From positions 1 to 45,093 of the forward strand of contig JAUQXK010000138.1 in the NCBI GenBank assembly GCA_030834695.1: a stretch of DNA of 45,093 bases, given 5' to 3'. Under the pieces are notes generated by a model, which saw only the letters and a list, made by a program, of their open reading frames with translations, ran no database searches and was not told where the DNA came from. Position numbers and translations under genes: made by a program. The stretch comes from Desulfobacterales bacterium. Its GTDB lineage: Bacteria > Desulfobacterota > Desulfobacteria > Desulfobacterales > SpSt-501. Shown here one piece after another: positions 1 to 7,796 of this stretch. The first letter of the stretch is position 1; every line of letters starts with the position of its first letter.

Positions 1-244
1 GCTCGCCGTAGGTCGCCCCGTAACTGTTCTCGTTGTCATAGGGCTTCTCGTAGCCCGCCTTCGTGTAAAGACTCTTGTTGTCCCGCTTCTGTAGCTTGAC
101 CGCATCCGCCCCGCACTCCTTGGCCACTTTGAACATCTCCAAACACGTCTTCAGCTTGCCCTGATGATTGTGCCCAATCTCCGCTATGCTGTAACAATCC
201 GTCGTGTCATCGATCGCTTGACCGTTGATCACTAATTTGCGCAT
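1..244 (-). CDS. N-acetylneuraminate/pseudaminic acid synthase, NeuB family (5' end only)
   Basis: Partial gene running off the left edge; 81 codons from the ATG at 244 are visible. The N-terminus carries AEIGHNHQGKL followed by GADAVKLQKR, the signature start of the NeuB TIM barrel. That family condenses phosphoenolpyruvate with N-acetylmannosamine or a related 6-carbon amino sugar to make sialic, legionaminic or pseudaminic acid in the cytoplasm. The start is supported by a GAGGGAGG ribosome site a few bases upstream. The C-terminal antifreeze-like domain lies outside the window, so the exact nonulosonic acid cannot be told. It points to a surface-glycan locus continuing to the left. Confidence 0.85.
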   Translation of the reverse strand, partial: MRKLVINGQAIDDTTDCYSIAEIGHNHQGKLKTCLEMFKVAKECGADAVKLQKRDNKSLYTKAGYEKPYDNENSYGATYGE

Positions 245-290
245 CGGTAGTCCCTCCCTCTTCATAAAAATAGCCAATTCGACCTTCAAT

Positions 291-306
291 CGGGCATAGA
301 TGCCCG
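291..306. promoter_or_regulatory. 7-bp-arm palindrome at the expected transcription start
   Basis: CGGGCAT-AG-ATGCCCG is a perfect inverted repeat with a 2-bp centre. It starts 4 bp downstream of the candidate -10 box, where a repressor or an early 5'UTR hairpin could act on the neuB-like gene. No matching regulator is visible nearby. Confidence 0.4.
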
Positions 307-309
307 CTG

Positions 310-337
310 ATTATAATCTTGCGGACGATCCTCCCAA
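310..337 (-). promoter_or_regulatory. Candidate sigma-70 promoter of the neuB-like gene
   Basis: On the minus strand TTGGGA (332-337) and a perfect TATAAT (310-315) are separated by 16 bp. They lie about 70 bp upstream of the start at 244. The perfect -10 is distinctive in this GC-rich DNA. Predicted from sequence only. Confidence 0.5.
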
Positions 338-348
338 ATTTGGAAGAT

Positions 349-2115
349 TTACCGGATCGGTTCGACCGCCTTGCCGGAAGCCGGCCGCGCGGCCGGTTCC
401 TTTATCAATCGCACGGTTCCCTCCTGCACCCGATAAGCCAGGTCGGCGGTTTCCAACAGCGCCGATTGATGGGATATGGCCAGAATCGTAATCCCACCCT
501 TTAAATCCGCGAGCGTCGCGCAGATTTCCTTTTCGGTTTTTGGGTCCAGGGCGGTGGTGGCCTCGTCGAGGATCAGCAGGTGCGGGTGTTTCACCAGCGC
601 CCGAGCAATGGCGATCCGCTGTCGCTGCCCGCCCGACAGCATGCTTCCGCGCTCCCCCACGACGGTGTGAACTCCAGCCGGGGTGTCCTGTACGAATTTC
701 CAGGCACCGGCCGCCCGCAGAGCCGCTTCAACGTCTTCCGCGCTGACGGTCGCCTCCCCCAGGGTGACATTTCTCAAGATCGTGTCGTGCATGAGCAGGT
801 TTTCCTGCGGCACGTATCCGATCATGGCGCGCCAGCGGCGGATGTCGATCCGCGCCAAGGGGGTCTCATCGACCCAGATATCACCCTTCTGCGGCCGAAG
901 CAACCCTATCAGCAAGTCGGCGACGGTGGTCTTTCCCGACCCGGACGGACCCAGCAGGGTAACGAACGATCCGGCCGGTATCGCCAGGGACACATCGTTC
1001 AGCACCTCGCGGGAATCGTAGGCGAAACTCACGGAATCCATTCGGATCGCCCGGGTGAAAGACGGCGGCACGTCTCCGGTCAAGACTTCACGGGCTTCAA
1101 GCGCCTTTTGGATTTTGCCCAGCAGCGACCAATAGGCGCTGTCGAACTCCACCAGGTTCGCGTATTCCTTCTGGATTTTCTCAATTTGCTTCAGGATTTT
1201 TCCGATGAAGAAAACCAGGGCCAACATCGTCGTCAACGACTGGTTCCAGTAAATCAGCGCCACATACAACACCAAAACCAGGAACACCGTCAGAATGGGT
1301 TCTTGAAACGAACCCAGAGCGGCTTTGCTGAGCACCTGCTTCTGAAGCGCCCGGTTCAGTTTGCGGGTGGTGTTCGTCAATACCGCGTCGGACTGCTGTT
1401 CGCGGGCCATCGCCTTCAGCGGCTTGATGGAGGTTAGAATGTCGGTCATCTGGGCGACCAACGCCTGCATGTGCACGGTCTGTTTGCCGCCGGCCCGGCG
1501 GCTTTTTTTAACCAGCCGCCGCAGGACAATCACCACAAAGGCCCCCGCCCCCAATGCCATCAGGGTGGCTTTCCAGGACACCATAAACGCCAGGGTCGAA
1601 TAGATGGAGGCCTCGATGACCATTGAGGCCAGTTTGGCTCCGAAATTGAAAGCGGTAGAGGCCCGGTTCGCTTCCGTGGCGACGCCGTTGGTGAGACGGC
1701 CCATCGGTTGGCGGATGAAGTATTCCCAACTGGAGCTGAACAGCGCCTTGAGCAGCGTCAAGCGCATGTCCGTGGCGATCAGCACGACCGTGAAGCCGAT
1801 CTGCCGGTTCGCCAAATAGACGAGAATGCATTTCAGGGTGATGCACCCGACGAATAGACCCAGCAGCACCGTCATGGTGGGCTGGAGACCCGCAACCGCC
1901 AATGTCTGCTGGAGGATCTGATCCAGCCGGGTGCTCCACTCGGGTGAATGGCCATCCGTGCCCGAAGCGATCGCATTGCGATTGAAGATGGTGGTGAGGA
2001 TGGGCAGGAGCGCGGTAATGCCGAAACCTTCCGAGATGCCCGAGAACAGGATGGCGGTCAGGGTCAGGATCGTCTGCCAGGGGTATTTCCGGGCCAGTGT
2101 AAAGAAAAGTTTCAT
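349..2115 (-). CDS. MsbA-like ABC exporter (fused membrane and ATPase domains)
   Basis: A 588-aa half-transporter with an N-terminal six-helix membrane domain (about residues 10-320) and a C-terminal ATPase. The Walker A motif GPSGSGKTT is near residue 390, the signature LSGGQRQR near 495, and Walker B LLILDEATTALD near 515. Proteins of this build usually homodimerise and flip lipids or lipid-linked molecules across the inner membrane. It is the last gene of a minus-strand cluster with an acyl-AMP ligase, SDR, ACP and alpha-oxoamine synthase. The simplest inference is that it exports the lipid made by that cluster. ATG 2115 was preferred over an upstream in-frame TTG at 2124. Substrate is not shown by sequence. 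Confidence 0.85.
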   Translation of the reverse strand: MKLFFTLARKYPWQTILTLTAILFSGISEGFGITALLPILTTIFNRNAIASGTDGHSPEWSTRLDQILQQTLAVAGLQPTMTVLLGLFVGCITLKCILVYLANRQIGFTVVLIATDMRLTLLKALFSSSWEYFIRQPMGRLTNGVATEANRASTAFNFGAKLASMVIEASIYSTLAFMVSWKATLMALGAGAFVVIVLRRLVKKSRRAGGKQTVHMQALVAQMTDILTSIKPLKAMAREQQSDAVLTNTTRKLNRALQKQVLSKAALGSFQEPILTVFLVLVLYVALIYWNQSLTTMLALVFFIGKILKQIEKIQKEYANLVEFDSAYWSLLGKIQKALEAREVLTGDVPPSFTRAIRMDSVSFAYDSREVLNDVSLAIPAGSFVTLLGPSGSGKTTVADLLIGLLRPQKGDIWVDETPLARIDIRRWRAMIGYVPQENLLMHDTILRNVTLGEATVSAEDVEAALRAAGAWKFVQDTPAGVHTVVGERGSMLSGGQRQRIAIARALVKHPHLLILDEATTALDPKTEKEICATLADLKGGITILAISHQSALLETADLAYRVQEGTVRLIKEPAARPASGKAVEPIR

Positions 2116-2164
2116 ACCACGCAAGCGCCCCCGGCCGAGTCGCGGCCAGTGGGGTTGAATTTCT

Positions 2165-3364
2165 TCAGGCGGACGCGGCCCCGAACAAGCGCTTCAAGTC
2201 GGCAAACGCGTTGCCGATCGTCGCGATTTGATCGGGGGTGTGGCCCGCGCTGGCGCTGCAGCGCAAGAGCGAGCTGCCGTCCGGGGTTGCCGGAGGCACC
2301 ACGAGGTTGACATACACGCCGCGCTCGATCAGGGCGGTCCACAGTGCATAGGCCTGCTCGCGCTGGGCGAAACGCACGGCGATGATCGGGCTCGGCTCGG
2401 GTCCCAGACGATATCCCAACTCCTGCAGGCGGGCATAGAGGCGGCGGGCGTTATCCCACAGCCGTTGTCTCAGTTCCGGGTGGGCGCTCAAGATCCCCAG
2501 CGCCCGACGGGTGGAGGCGATGATCGCGGGTGACGACGAGGCCGTGAACACGTAAGGCCGGTTCGCATAACGGATGAGATCAAGATCCGGGTGGTCGCTG
2601 GCGCAGTAGCCGCCGATGGCCCCCAGGCTTTTGCTGAACGTTCCGATGATGAAGTCCACGTCCGCTTCGACCCCTGCTTCTTCCGCCATCCCTCGACCGT
2701 GGCTGCCGAGCACCCCGAGCGAATGGGCCTCATCGACCACGAGAAAGGCGCCGGGGTAGCGGCGTTTGACCGCTACGATGTCGCCCAACGGTGCGCGGTC
2801 GCCCAGCATGCTGTAGATCCCCTCGACCACGATCAGCGTATTTTCAATGCGCGCGCCCAGGCGCCGCAGACGTTTTTCGAGGTCGCCGGGGTCGTTGTGA
2901 CGAAACCGGATGATCTCGGCTCCGCTCAGCCGGCAACCGTCGTAAATGCTGGCGTGGCAGTCGGCGTCGATCACGAACACGTCTCCGGCTCCCGCCAGTG
3001 TGGACAGCATGCCGAGATTGGCTACGTATCCGGTGGAAAAGACGATCACGCTGCGTCGGCGGAAGTAATCGGCCAGTTCGGTTTCGAGCTGCACGTGAGT
3101 GGAATAGCTGCCGTTGGCGACGCGGGATCCGGTCGTCCCCGTTCCCAGCGTGCGCGTCGCGTCGCAGGCCGCTTCGATACACTCCGGGTGGAACGTAAGT
3201 CCCAGGTAGTTGTTGGTACCGGCCAGAATGAGCGACCGGCCATTCACGACCGCTTCGGTGGCGGAAACCACCCGATCCATAACCACGTTGATGGACTGGA
3301 TGCCGCTTTCGGCCATCGCCCGGCGGGTGGCCGCCAACTGCTGGAATTTATCGAAGATCGCCAT
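2165..3364 (-). CDS. PLP-dependent alpha-oxoamine synthase, probable serine palmitoyltransferase type
   Basis: A 399-aa fold-type I PLP enzyme of the family holding BioF, KBL, HemA and bacterial serine palmitoyltransferase. Visible landmarks are NNYLGLTFHPE near the N-terminus, DEAHSLGVLGSHGRG in the cofactor site, and the Schiff-base lysine in TFSKSLGAIGG near residue 242. The family decarboxylates an amino acid while condensing it with an acyl thioester. The start lies 2 nt after the stop of an ACP gene, so an acyl-ACP donor is likely. With the acyl-AMP ligase and SDR upstream, this fits 3-ketosphinganine synthesis better than biotin synthesis, because no bioA, bioB or bioD neighbour is present. 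The amino-acid substrate is inferred, not shown. Confidence 0.8.
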   Translation of the reverse strand: MAIFDKFQQLAATRRAMAESGIQSINVVMDRVVSATEAVVNGRSLILAGTNNYLGLTFHPECIEAACDATRTLGTGTTGSRVANGSYSTHVQLETELADYFRRRSVIVFSTGYVANLGMLSTLAGAGDVFVIDADCHASIYDGCRLSGAEIIRFRHNDPGDLEKRLRRLGARIENTLIVVEGIYSMLGDRAPLGDIVAVKRRYPGAFLVVDEAHSLGVLGSHGRGMAEEAGVEADVDFIIGTFSKSLGAIGGYCASDHPDLDLIRYANRPYVFTASSSPAIIASTRRALGILSAHPELRQRLWDNARRLYARLQELGYRLGPEPSPIIAVRFAQREQAYALWTALIERGVYVNLVVPPATPDGSSLLRCSASAGHTPDQIATIGNAFADLKRLFGAASA

Positions 3365-3366
3365 GT

Positions 3367-3615
3367 CTAATTGTCCCCAAGAATTGCTTGAAGCTGGACC
3401 GTGAAGTCTCGAACCGTTCGGATGTCCGGCAGAATGTTCAGCGGAACCGAGACGTCGAATCGATCTTCGACTTGCTCGATGAGGTTCATGACCTTGAGTG
3501 AATCAAATTCCAGGTCGGAGACCAAGTCCGTGTCCTCCCGGATGCTGCGGCCCGCAGCGGCCAGCGGTTTGATCAGTTCGGTCACAATCGCCAATATGTC
3601 TTCGTAAGTGGGCAT
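3367..3615 (-). CDS. Acyl carrier protein
   Basis: An 82-aa acidic four-helix carrier protein. The phosphopantetheine attachment serine is residue 39 in DLEFDSLKVMNLIEQ. ATG 3615 has GAGGAAAA upstream; a longer reading frame continues further but lacks comparable support. It sits between an SDR gene and the alpha-oxoamine synthase, with only 2 nt to the latter. It is therefore probably a dedicated carrier that receives the acyl chain from the acyl-AMP ligase at 4745-6526 and gives it to the condensing enzyme. It does not look like the housekeeping AcpP, whose fab neighbours are missing. Confidence 0.85.
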   Translation of the reverse strand: MPTYEDILAIVTELIKPLAAAGRSIREDTDLVSDLEFDSLKVMNLIEQVEDRFDVSVPLNILPDIRTVRDFTVQLQAILGDN

Positions 3616-3646
3616 GCGCTTTTCCTCGATTGTTAAGGGGCGAGGC

Positions 3647-4609
3647 CTATCGTTCAACCATCCAGCGGCCATTGCGAAGATGTTGAAGTGTTCGCCGCAT
3701 CCCGGCTTCCAGCTGAAACCGCGGCTCCCAGCCGGTGGCCCGGCGCAGCGCGGCATCGTCGCACACCCAGTTGGGGTGAGTCAGTTCGCGGACTTTGCCG
3801 GGCGTCAGCATGGGGGCGTATCCAATTCCCCGCGACAGCAGAAGATTGCCGCGGGCCGCGGCCTGCATGAACCAGACGGGGATCCTGAATCGCCGGACCG
3901 GCCGGCCAATAATCCGTGCCACGGTCAGAATCAGTTCCTCCCAGGTGTAGCCTCCCGTGTGTCCATCGTGGATTTCGAAGGGGGCTTGGGACCACGGCGC
4001 CGACTCCAGCAGGCGACGCACCGCAACCGCCAAATCGTCGACGAACAGCAGAGAGAAGCGCGCACCCCTCGGCCCCAAAACCGGCGAAAACCCGCGCCGC
4101 ATGCACCGTACCAGGGGCAGGGTCTCGCGGTCTCCCGGTCCATAAACCGCCGGCGGTCGCAGCGCCGTCCAGACCAGGCCCGCGGCGGCACGCCCCAGCG
4201 CGTCTTCGCCGGCGCGCTTGCTGGCCGCATAGTGGGACAGATGCGGCTCCCGGGCGGCCAACGACGATATCAACAGGACGCGCGGCCGGGGGTGGGTTTT
4301 CCGGGCGGCATCCGCCAGCCGCACGACGCCCCCGACATTCACCCTTCGGAATTCATCTGCGGTTGCCCCTCGAATGGCGCCGGCGCAGTGAACCACCGCC
4401 TCGGCCCCCCGCATCAGGCGGAGCAGGCTCTCCGCGTCTTCCAGACTTCCACGGATCCACTCGATCGCACCTTCGCCCGCATCGGGGCGGGATCGCGAGG
4501 CCGAATGGCGGTGCAGCGCGCGCACCTTCCAGCCGGCTCGGGTCAGCTTCCGCAGCAGGGCGGCGCCGATGAATCCGGTGGAGCCAGTGAGGGCCAGCGT
4601 CCGGGACAT
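3647..4609 (-). CDS. NAD(P)-dependent epimerase/dehydratase (extended SDR), candidate 3-ketosphinganine/ceramide reductase
   Basis: A 320-aa extended SDR with the N-terminal Rossmann motif LTGSTGFIGAALL, HCAGAIRG, and the catalytic YAASK near residue 127. ATG 4609 follows GGGAGTG; a GTG at 4627 is a poorer alternative. Extended SDRs act on nucleotide sugars, sterols or long-chain ketones. In described bacterial ceramide loci an NAD-dependent epimerase-like protein (CerR) reduces the keto group left by serine palmitoyltransferase. Position between the acyl ligase and the ACP/oxoamine synthase pair suggests the same role here. That assignment rests on neighbours, not on diagnostic residues. Confidence 0.7.
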   Translation of the reverse strand: MSRTLALTGSTGFIGAALLRKLTRAGWKVRALHRHSASRSRPDAGEGAIEWIRGSLEDAESLLRLMRGAEAVVHCAGAIRGATADEFRRVNVGGVVRLADAARKTHPRPRVLLISSLAAREPHLSHYAASKRAGEDALGRAAAGLVWTALRPPAVYGPGDRETLPLVRCMRRGFSPVLGPRGARFSLLFVDDLAVAVRRLLESAPWSQAPFEIHDGHTGGYTWEELILTVARIIGRPVRRFRIPVWFMQAAARGNLLLSRGIGYAPMLTPGKVRELTHPNWVCDDAALRRATGWEPRFQLEAGMRRTLQHLRNGRWMVER

Positions 4610-4744
4610 GGCACTCCCATAACACACCGGCGATCACCCCTGCAACAGTCGTTCGGGATGATCGCCGGCACATGGCATCTTATGTGGTTGGCACCGAAAG
4701 CCGGAGCTCCGTTCCAACTGAGAATGCGGAGCCCGCTTCGACCT

Positions 4745-6526
4745 TCAGCCCGTCTTGCGCCTCAGAAGGTAGAAGTCCTCGGCGGCGCCGGGCTGCTCGG
4801 TCTTGCCGTCCTCGACCCGCTGCAGGAAATCCTTCTTGGCGCCCGACCGCGAGAGTTTTCCGGAGGTGGTTCGCGGCAGGGTGTTGCGGGAAACCAGTTC
4901 GATAAAACAATCGATTCCCAGATCCTGGCGGATCAGAGCCTGAATGCGGGTCGCCAATTCCATGCGTTGCGCATGGCGGGATTCGCGGCATTCAATCACC
5001 AGAACCGCTTTGTCGTCGCCGTCGGCAGCCGTGACCGAGAATGCCGAGGCATCGCCGGTTCGAACCTCCGGCTGGCTTTCGGCGATGTATTCCAGATCCT
5101 GCGGCCATATGTTGCGGCCGTTGATGATGATCAGGTCCTTTTGCCGGCCGGTGATCACGACGCTGCCGTCGGCGACATACGCCAGATCGCCGGTGTTCAG
5201 CCAGCCGTCGCGGGACAGCACCTCGGCGGTCAGGGCTTCTTCACCGAAGTATCCGGACATGATGCTGGGGCCGCGGACATAAAGCGTGCCCACGTGCCGT
5301 TCCGGCATCGGCTGTCCCTCGGTGTTGCGAACTTCCACTTCAAAGCCCGGCAGCGGGAATCCACATTTGACGAAACTCTTTCCCTTGGTCGTCCGAATAC
5401 GGAAATCGGAGGCCAGCGGTGCGGCCTTCTGCTCTTCGGCCAGAAGCTCGGGATCGACGACATCCAACTGGATTCCCAAGTCGAGCGGCGAGAAGCTGAC
5501 CGCCAGCGAGCATTCAGCCATGCCGTAACACGCCGTAAACGCATTCGGATTGAACCCGCTCGGGGCGAGCATGTCGGCGAAACGCGACAAGGGCTCCGGT
5601 CGGATGGTTTCGGCACCGACGCCGGCCAAGCGCCAGGAGCGCAAGTCGAACTGGCCGGCGGTATCTTCCCGAAGTCGCTGGACGCAGAGTTCATAACCGA
5701 ACGGAGGGCCGAAGGAAACGGTGGCATGATTCTGCGAGATGAGCGTCAACCACAAACGTGGCCGCATTCCGAAATCACGAGTTTTGAGATAGTCGACCGA
5801 TACCTGGGAAGCCATCGGTGACAGGACCAGCCCGACCAGGCCCATGTCATGATAGAATGGCAGCCAGGACATGCTCCGGTCGCCCGATCGCACCCTTACC
5901 CCGTGACGAATGATGCTGGCTAAATTGCTCATCACGGTTTTTTGAGGAATCATGACGCCGCGCGGGAAACGCGTACTTCCGGATGTATATTGCAGATAGG
6001 CCAGTTCGTCGGGACCCGACGGGCGCAGCGGACCTTCCTGCCTGGGGAATTCCGAGAATTGCTCGGGGGTGCCGACGAATACCAGCCCCAGTCCTTCGGC
6101 CGCTTCGCGCAAAAACGACATGAACATTCCCGGAGCCACCGCGACCTGGGCGCGGCAGTTCAACAAGAGCCGGCGGAGTTGGGCGACGTACGCTTTATGG
6201 CCGCCCAGATGGATCGAAGCGGGCAAGGGTACCGGCACCATGCCGGCATACTGGCAGGCATAAAAAAAGCGCAGAAAATCAGGATAGGTTTCGGCGACTA
6301 GGGCCACCCGAGATCCGCGTTCCAGATCCAGTCCCATCAGCTGCCGGGCGATGTCTACGGCCTCATCCCGCAACACCGCATACGGCAACACCGCTTCGAG
6401 TTGTCCTTTTCCATTGTAGAAATTGGCGCCTGTCTCCCCTTGGGCCGCGTAATCCAATGCCTCTGCCAAAGTGGAGAAATCGCCATATCTCAGAGGTAAC
6501 TTATTTTCGGTCGGTGTCGCCTCCAT
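4745..6526 (-). CDS. Fatty acyl-AMP ligase / acyl-ACP synthetase
   Basis: A 593-aa ANL-superfamily adenylating enzyme. The ATP-binding loop YTSGSTRFPRG is near residue 184. Other landmarks are the middle motif CYGMAE, the hinge GWLNTGDLAYV, and a C-terminal TTSGKLSRSGAKK that supplies the catalytic lysine region. The N-terminus (VPLPASIHLGG) is typical of FAAL proteins, which make acyl-AMP and load it on a carrier protein rather than on CoA. It is the first gene of the minus-strand cluster and would activate the fatty acid for the ACP at 3367-3615. Chain length cannot be predicted here. Confidence 0.85.
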   Translation of the reverse strand: MEATPTENKLPLRYGDFSTLAEALDYAAQGETGANFYNGKGQLEAVLPYAVLRDEAVDIARQLMGLDLERGSRVALVAETYPDFLRFFYACQYAGMVPVPLPASIHLGGHKAYVAQLRRLLLNCRAQVAVAPGMFMSFLREAAEGLGLVFVGTPEQFSEFPRQEGPLRPSGPDELAYLQYTSGSTRFPRGVMIPQKTVMSNLASIIRHGVRVRSGDRSMSWLPFYHDMGLVGLVLSPMASQVSVDYLKTRDFGMRPRLWLTLISQNHATVSFGPPFGYELCVQRLREDTAGQFDLRSWRLAGVGAETIRPEPLSRFADMLAPSGFNPNAFTACYGMAECSLAVSFSPLDLGIQLDVVDPELLAEEQKAAPLASDFRIRTTKGKSFVKCGFPLPGFEVEVRNTEGQPMPERHVGTLYVRGPSIMSGYFGEEALTAEVLSRDGWLNTGDLAYVADGSVVITGRQKDLIIINGRNIWPQDLEYIAESQPEVRTGDASAFSVTAADGDDKAVLVIECRESRHAQRMELATRIQALIRQDLGIDCFIELVSRNTLPRTTSGKLSRSGAKKDFLQRVEDGKTEQPGAAEDFYLLRRKTG

Positions 6527-6667
6527 AACAATCCACTATCCTTTTGGGTTTCTCTTGCAGGTTCGAATTCCGTCCGGAGCATCTGGCCACGCCGCAAAAC
6601 ACCAACTATTCAACGCTGCCGTTGGACCCCAACGTCCTACCGCAGCCGAAACCGGCAAGATAAATTT

Positions 6668-6681
6668 CGATACCTGTATCG
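6668..6681. promoter_or_regulatory. Palindrome CGATAC-CT-GTATCG overlapping the candidate -10
   Basis: A perfect 6-bp-arm inverted repeat with a 2-bp centre. It overlaps the putative -10 of the lipid cluster and could be an operator site. No cognate regulator is encoded next to it. Confidence 0.35.
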
Positions 6682-6701
6682 TGTTTATTATGCAATGTCA
6701 A
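6673..6701 (-). promoter_or_regulatory. Weak candidate promoter for the lipid cluster
   Basis: A perfect TTGACA (6696-6701 on the minus strand) is followed after 17 bp by TACAGG, a poor -10. It lies about 150 bp upstream of the acyl-AMP ligase, within an AT-rich gap (6527-6962) that holds no gene I can recognise. Confidence 0.3.
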
Positions 6702-6962
6702 ATCCTGCAGCCGCCCACGCTCCTTATAAGAGATGGATTATATCCGCAGAACCTTAAAAAAGCTAATCAAAAAGGCGCAAAACTAATAATTCATGTTTCT
6801 TGGAAATGCAAGAGGTTCTTCTAATGAACCAACACCACCTTGAAAACCGGGACAATTTGTGAAACAGTGCAGTTCCAATTTTCATCAAACGGCCGAGTCT
6901 CTGGCACTCTCACGCGCCTGCGGCAGGCCCCGGCCCCCGACGGTCACCTGATCCGATGATAT

Positions 6963-7775
6963 ATGACGAACGTTTGCACGCAACGGTTTACGGCCATCGT
7001 TCTCGCGGCTGACCGTACCCCGAACGATCCGGTGGCGATCGCTGCCCAGGTGCCCTGCAAGGCGCTGGCGCCGGTGGGCGGTCGGCCCATGGTTCTTCGG
7101 GTGCTCGACGCCTTGGTCGCGTCTGGCCAGATCAAAACCTGCATTCTCTGCGGTCCGCCGAGAGCCATTGTCGAACGCGAGCCGTTGCTCCAGGAACGGC
7201 TGGCATCGTCCGCCCTGAGTTGGCTGGCGCCGGGCGCCACGCCCAGCACCAGCGTCGCCGGGGCGCTAGCGGCCATTCCTCGCGGAACGCCGGTGCTGGT
7301 GACCACGGCGGATCACGCCCTGTTGCAGCCGGAGATGGTTTCGCATTTCTGCCGCGAAGCATTCGCCTCCGGCAGCGATGTCGTGGCGGCCCTGGCCTCC
7401 TACCCGCAGATCATGAGCAAATACCCGGGGATGCGGCGGACGCGCACCCGTTTTCGGGACGGGGATTTCTGTGGCTGCAACCTTTTTGCCTTCTTAACCC
7501 CGGAAAGCCATGCGGCAGCGGATTTTTGGCGGCGCGTTGAGAACGAGCGCAAGCGACCGGTCAAGATGTTGGGCGAGTTGGGCTGGACCGTGGTCCTGCG
7601 CTATCTCTTGGGGCGGCTATCGTTGGATGATGCGTTGCAGCATATTTCCCGGAAGATGGGGCTTCGGGTGGGCGTCGTGATCATGCCATTTCCGGAAGCA
7701 GCCGTGGACGTCGACTCCGCCGGTGATTGGGACATGGTCCGGGACATCGCTTCCCGCGCAGAATGCCGGGCGTGA
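6963..7775 (+). CDS. MobA-like nucleotidyltransferase family protein
   Basis: A 270-aa protein with the NTP-transferase fold. IVLAADRTPNDP replaces the usual LAAGxGxRM loop, then KALAPVGGRPMVLRVLDAL follows, and TTADHALL stands where the metal-binding aspartate lies. Such enzymes transfer an NMP to a sugar phosphate, alcohol phosphate or cofactor. The gene ends directly before lptF and is probably co-transcribed with lptF-lptG. That suggests a role in an envelope lipid head group or glycan, but the substrate is unknown. The missing second glycine of the nucleotide loop is unusual and may mean altered specificity. Confidence 0.65.
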   Translation: MTNVCTQRFTAIVLAADRTPNDPVAIAAQVPCKALAPVGGRPMVLRVLDALVASGQIKTCILCGPPRAIVEREPLLQERLASSALSWLAPGATPSTSVAGALAAIPRGTPVLVTTADHALLQPEMVSHFCREAFASGSDVVAALASYPQIMSKYPGMRRTRTRFRDGDFCGCNLFAFLTPESHAAADFWRRVENERKRPVKMLGELGWTVVLRYLLGRLSLDDALQHISRKMGLRVGVVIMPFPEAAVDVDSAGDWDMVRDIASRAECRA

Positions 7776-7796
7776 TTGGCGAGGCAGGGCGAAGCG

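Noticed and set aside
2165-3364. BioF (biotin) or CqsA-type autoinducer synthase
   Set aside because: Same enzyme family, but the ACP, acyl-AMP ligase and SDR neighbours fit ceramide synthesis better. Not fully excluded without a phylogeny.
3608-5821. A 737-codon open frame on the plus strand
   Set aside because: It lies opposite the ACP, SDR and acyl-AMP ligase genes, which have clear family motifs. The frame is a by-product of high GC.
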